A stretch of DNA of 64,000 nt from positions 264,354 to 328,353 of the forward strand of contig JALLLS010000037.1 in NCBI GenBank assembly GCA_025094145.1, written 5' to 3'. The position numbers and the translations under genes are program-made. The notes under the pieces were generated by a model, which worked only from the letters and a program-made list of their open reading frames with translations, was not told where the DNA came from and did not search any database. Position 1 is the stretch's first letter. Every line of letters starts with the position of its first letter. Of this stretch, positions 62,137 to 64,000 are shown piece by piece. This DNA comes from Spinellus fusiger. Lineage: Eukaryota; Mucoromycota; Mucoromycetes; Mucorales; Phycomycetaceae.

Positions 62137-64000
62137 GAGGAACATAGATTTGATAGAGGGTTAAAGTGAGGAACATAGATTTGATAGAGGGTTAAAGTGA
62201 GGAACATAGATTTGATAGAGGGTTAAAGTGAGGAACATAGATTTGATAGAGGGTTAAAGTGAGGAACATAGATTTGATAGAGGGTTAAAGTGAGGAACAT
62301 AGATTTGATAGAGGGTTAAAGTGAGGAACATAGATTTGATAGAGGGTTAAAGTGAGGAACATAGATTTGATAGAGGGTTAAAGTGAGGAACATAGATTTG
62401 ATAGAGGGTTAAAGTGAGGAACATAGATTTGATAGAGGGTTAAAGTGAGGAACATAGATTTGATAGAGGGTTAAAGTGAGGAACATAGATTTGATAGAGG
62501 GTTAAAGTGAGGAACATAGATTTGATAGAGGGTTAAAGTGAGGAACATAGATTTGATAGAGGGTTAAAGTGAGGAACATAGATTTGATAGAGGGTTAAAG
62601 TGAGGAACATAGATTTGATAGAGGGTTAAAGTGAGGAACATAGATTTGATAGAGGGTTAAAGTGAGGAACATAGATTTGATAGAGGGTTAAAGTGAGGAA
62701 CATAGATTTGATAGAGGGTTAAAGTGAGGAACATAGATTTGATAGAGGGTTAAAGTGAGGAACATAGATTTGATAGAGGGTTAAAGTGAGGAACATAGAT
62801 TTGATAGAGGGTTAAAGTGAGGAACATAGATTTGATAGAGGGTTAAAGTGAGGAACATAGATTTGATAGAGGGTTAAAGTGAGGAACATAGATTTGATAG
62901 AGGGTTAAAGTGAGGAACATAGATTTGATAGAGGGTTAAAGTGAGGAACATAGATTTGATAGAGGGTTAAAGTGAGGAACATAGATTTGATAGAGGGTTA
63001 AAGTGAGGAACATAGATTTGATAGAGGGTTAAAGTGAGGAACATAGATTTGATAGAGGGTTAAAGTGAGGAACATAGATTTGATAGAGGGTTAAAGTGAG
63101 GAACATAGATTTGATAGAGGGTTAAAGTGAGGAACATAGATTTGATAGAGGGTTAAAGTGAGGAACATAGATTTGATAGAGGGTTAAAGTGAGGAACATA
63201 GATTTGATAGAGGGTTAAAGTGAGGAACATAGATTTGATAGAGGGTTAAAGTGAGGAACATAGATTTGATAGAGGGTTAAAGTGAGGAACATAGATTTGA
63301 TAGAGGGTTAAAGTGAGGAACATAGATTTGATAGAGGGTTAAAGTGAGGAACATAGATTTGATAGAGGGTTAAAGTGAGGAACATAGATTTGATAGAGGG
63401 TTAAAGTGAGGAACATAGATTTGATAGAGGGTTAAAGTGAGGAACATAGATTTGATAGAGGGTTAAAGTGAGGAACATAGATTTGATAGAGGGTTAAAGT
63501 GAGGAACATAGATTTGATAGAGGGTTAAAGTGAGGAACATAGATTTGATAGAGGGTTAAAGTGAGGAACATAGATTTGATAGAGGGTTAAAGTGAGGAAC
63601 ATAGATTTGATAGAGGGTTAAAGTGAGGAACATAGATTTGATAGAGGGTTAAAGTGAGGAACATAGATTTGATAGAGGGTTAAAGTGAGGAACATAGATT
63701 TGATAGAGGGTTAAAGTGAGGAACATAGATTTGATAGAGGGTTAAAGTGAGGAACATAGATTTGATAGAGGGTTAAAGTGAGGAACATAGATTTGATAGA
63801 GGGTTAAAGTGAGGAACATAGATTTGATAGAGGGTTAAAGTGAGGAACATAGATTTGATAGAGGGTTAAAGTGAGGAACATAGATTTGATAGAGGGTTAA
63901 AGTGAGGAACATAGATTTGATAGAGGGTTAAAGTGAGGAACATAGATTTGATAGAGGGTTAAAGTGAGGAACATAGATTTGATAGAGGGTTAAAGTGAGG
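62137..64000. repeat. 31-bp satellite array, about 60 perfect copies
   Basis: Unit GTGAGGAACATAGATTTGAT plus AGAGGGTTAAA, 31 bp, repeated without visible change to the end of the window (about 59 units from 62166, plus an imperfect first unit with a doubled GAGGAACAT). It is non-coding because every frame meets TAA or TAG. The array is probably longer than shown. Confidence 0.97.

Noticed and set aside
62137..64000. Possible CRISPR array
   Set aside because: The 31-bp units follow one another with no spacers and no variation, so it is a simple satellite.

Overview
The window looks like a fungal chromosome segment, most likely from an early-diverging lineage (Mucoromycota, possibly Mucorales). 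The reasons are AT-rich DNA, short GT-AG introns, fungal housekeeping genes (G-alpha, COQ4, IRC3, ATP synthase subunit f, an I9 inhibitor, an RTC4-like protein) and many decayed LINEs, Tc1-type transposons and solo LTRs. The lineage is an inference; only the fungal character is well supported. Family names used here (TIR-1, LTR-A to LTR-G, LINE-A to LINE-F, SINE-1 and SINE-2) are local labels.

Layout. 1-6.9 kb is AT-rich and has no recognisable gene; it holds one TIR-1 element and an AT minisatellite. 7.0-12.3 kb is gene-dense: G-alpha, a secreted I9-type inhibitor, an RTC4-like protein and, on the minus strand, ATP synthase subunit f. 12.4-18.2 kb is a belt of small DNA-transposon relics with the COQ4 gene in the middle. 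18.8-22.5 kb carries a BAG-domain co-chaperone and the mitochondrial helicase IRC3. From about 22.9 kb to the end I see no ordinary protein gene. This part is a mosaic of LINE copies, solo LTRs, Tc1/mariner and other TIR elements, six intact-looking tRNA genes (Val-AAC, Ile-AAT, Thr-AGT twice, Arg-ACG, Tyr-GTA) and a terminal perfect 31-bp satellite (62.1-64.0 kb) that runs off the window.

The most interesting signal is how the retroelements sit on the tRNA genes. Four LINE 5' ends and both SINE 5' ends start exactly at the first base of a tRNA gene and point away from it. At two 3' ends the element is followed by a copy of the first 15-17 nt of the tRNA. These are target-site duplications that keep a whole tRNA gene on the other side of the insertion. 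It looks like target-primed insertion cut within box A of the tRNA (GCTCAG), repeated so that elements stack at one tRNA. SINE-1 and LINE-C share a related 3' tail, as expected for a SINE moved by that LINE. A separate LTR family (LTR-B) ends 11-12 bp upstream of three other tRNA sites (Val, Arg and the Thr relic), always in the same orientation, much as Ty3 does in yeast. So two unrelated machineries appear to share out the tRNA genes.

Most elements are dead. Stop codons and altered catalytic residues are often C-to-T type changes, and the older LINEs are almost free of CpG. Several nested insertions can be ordered by exact 5-bp target duplications.
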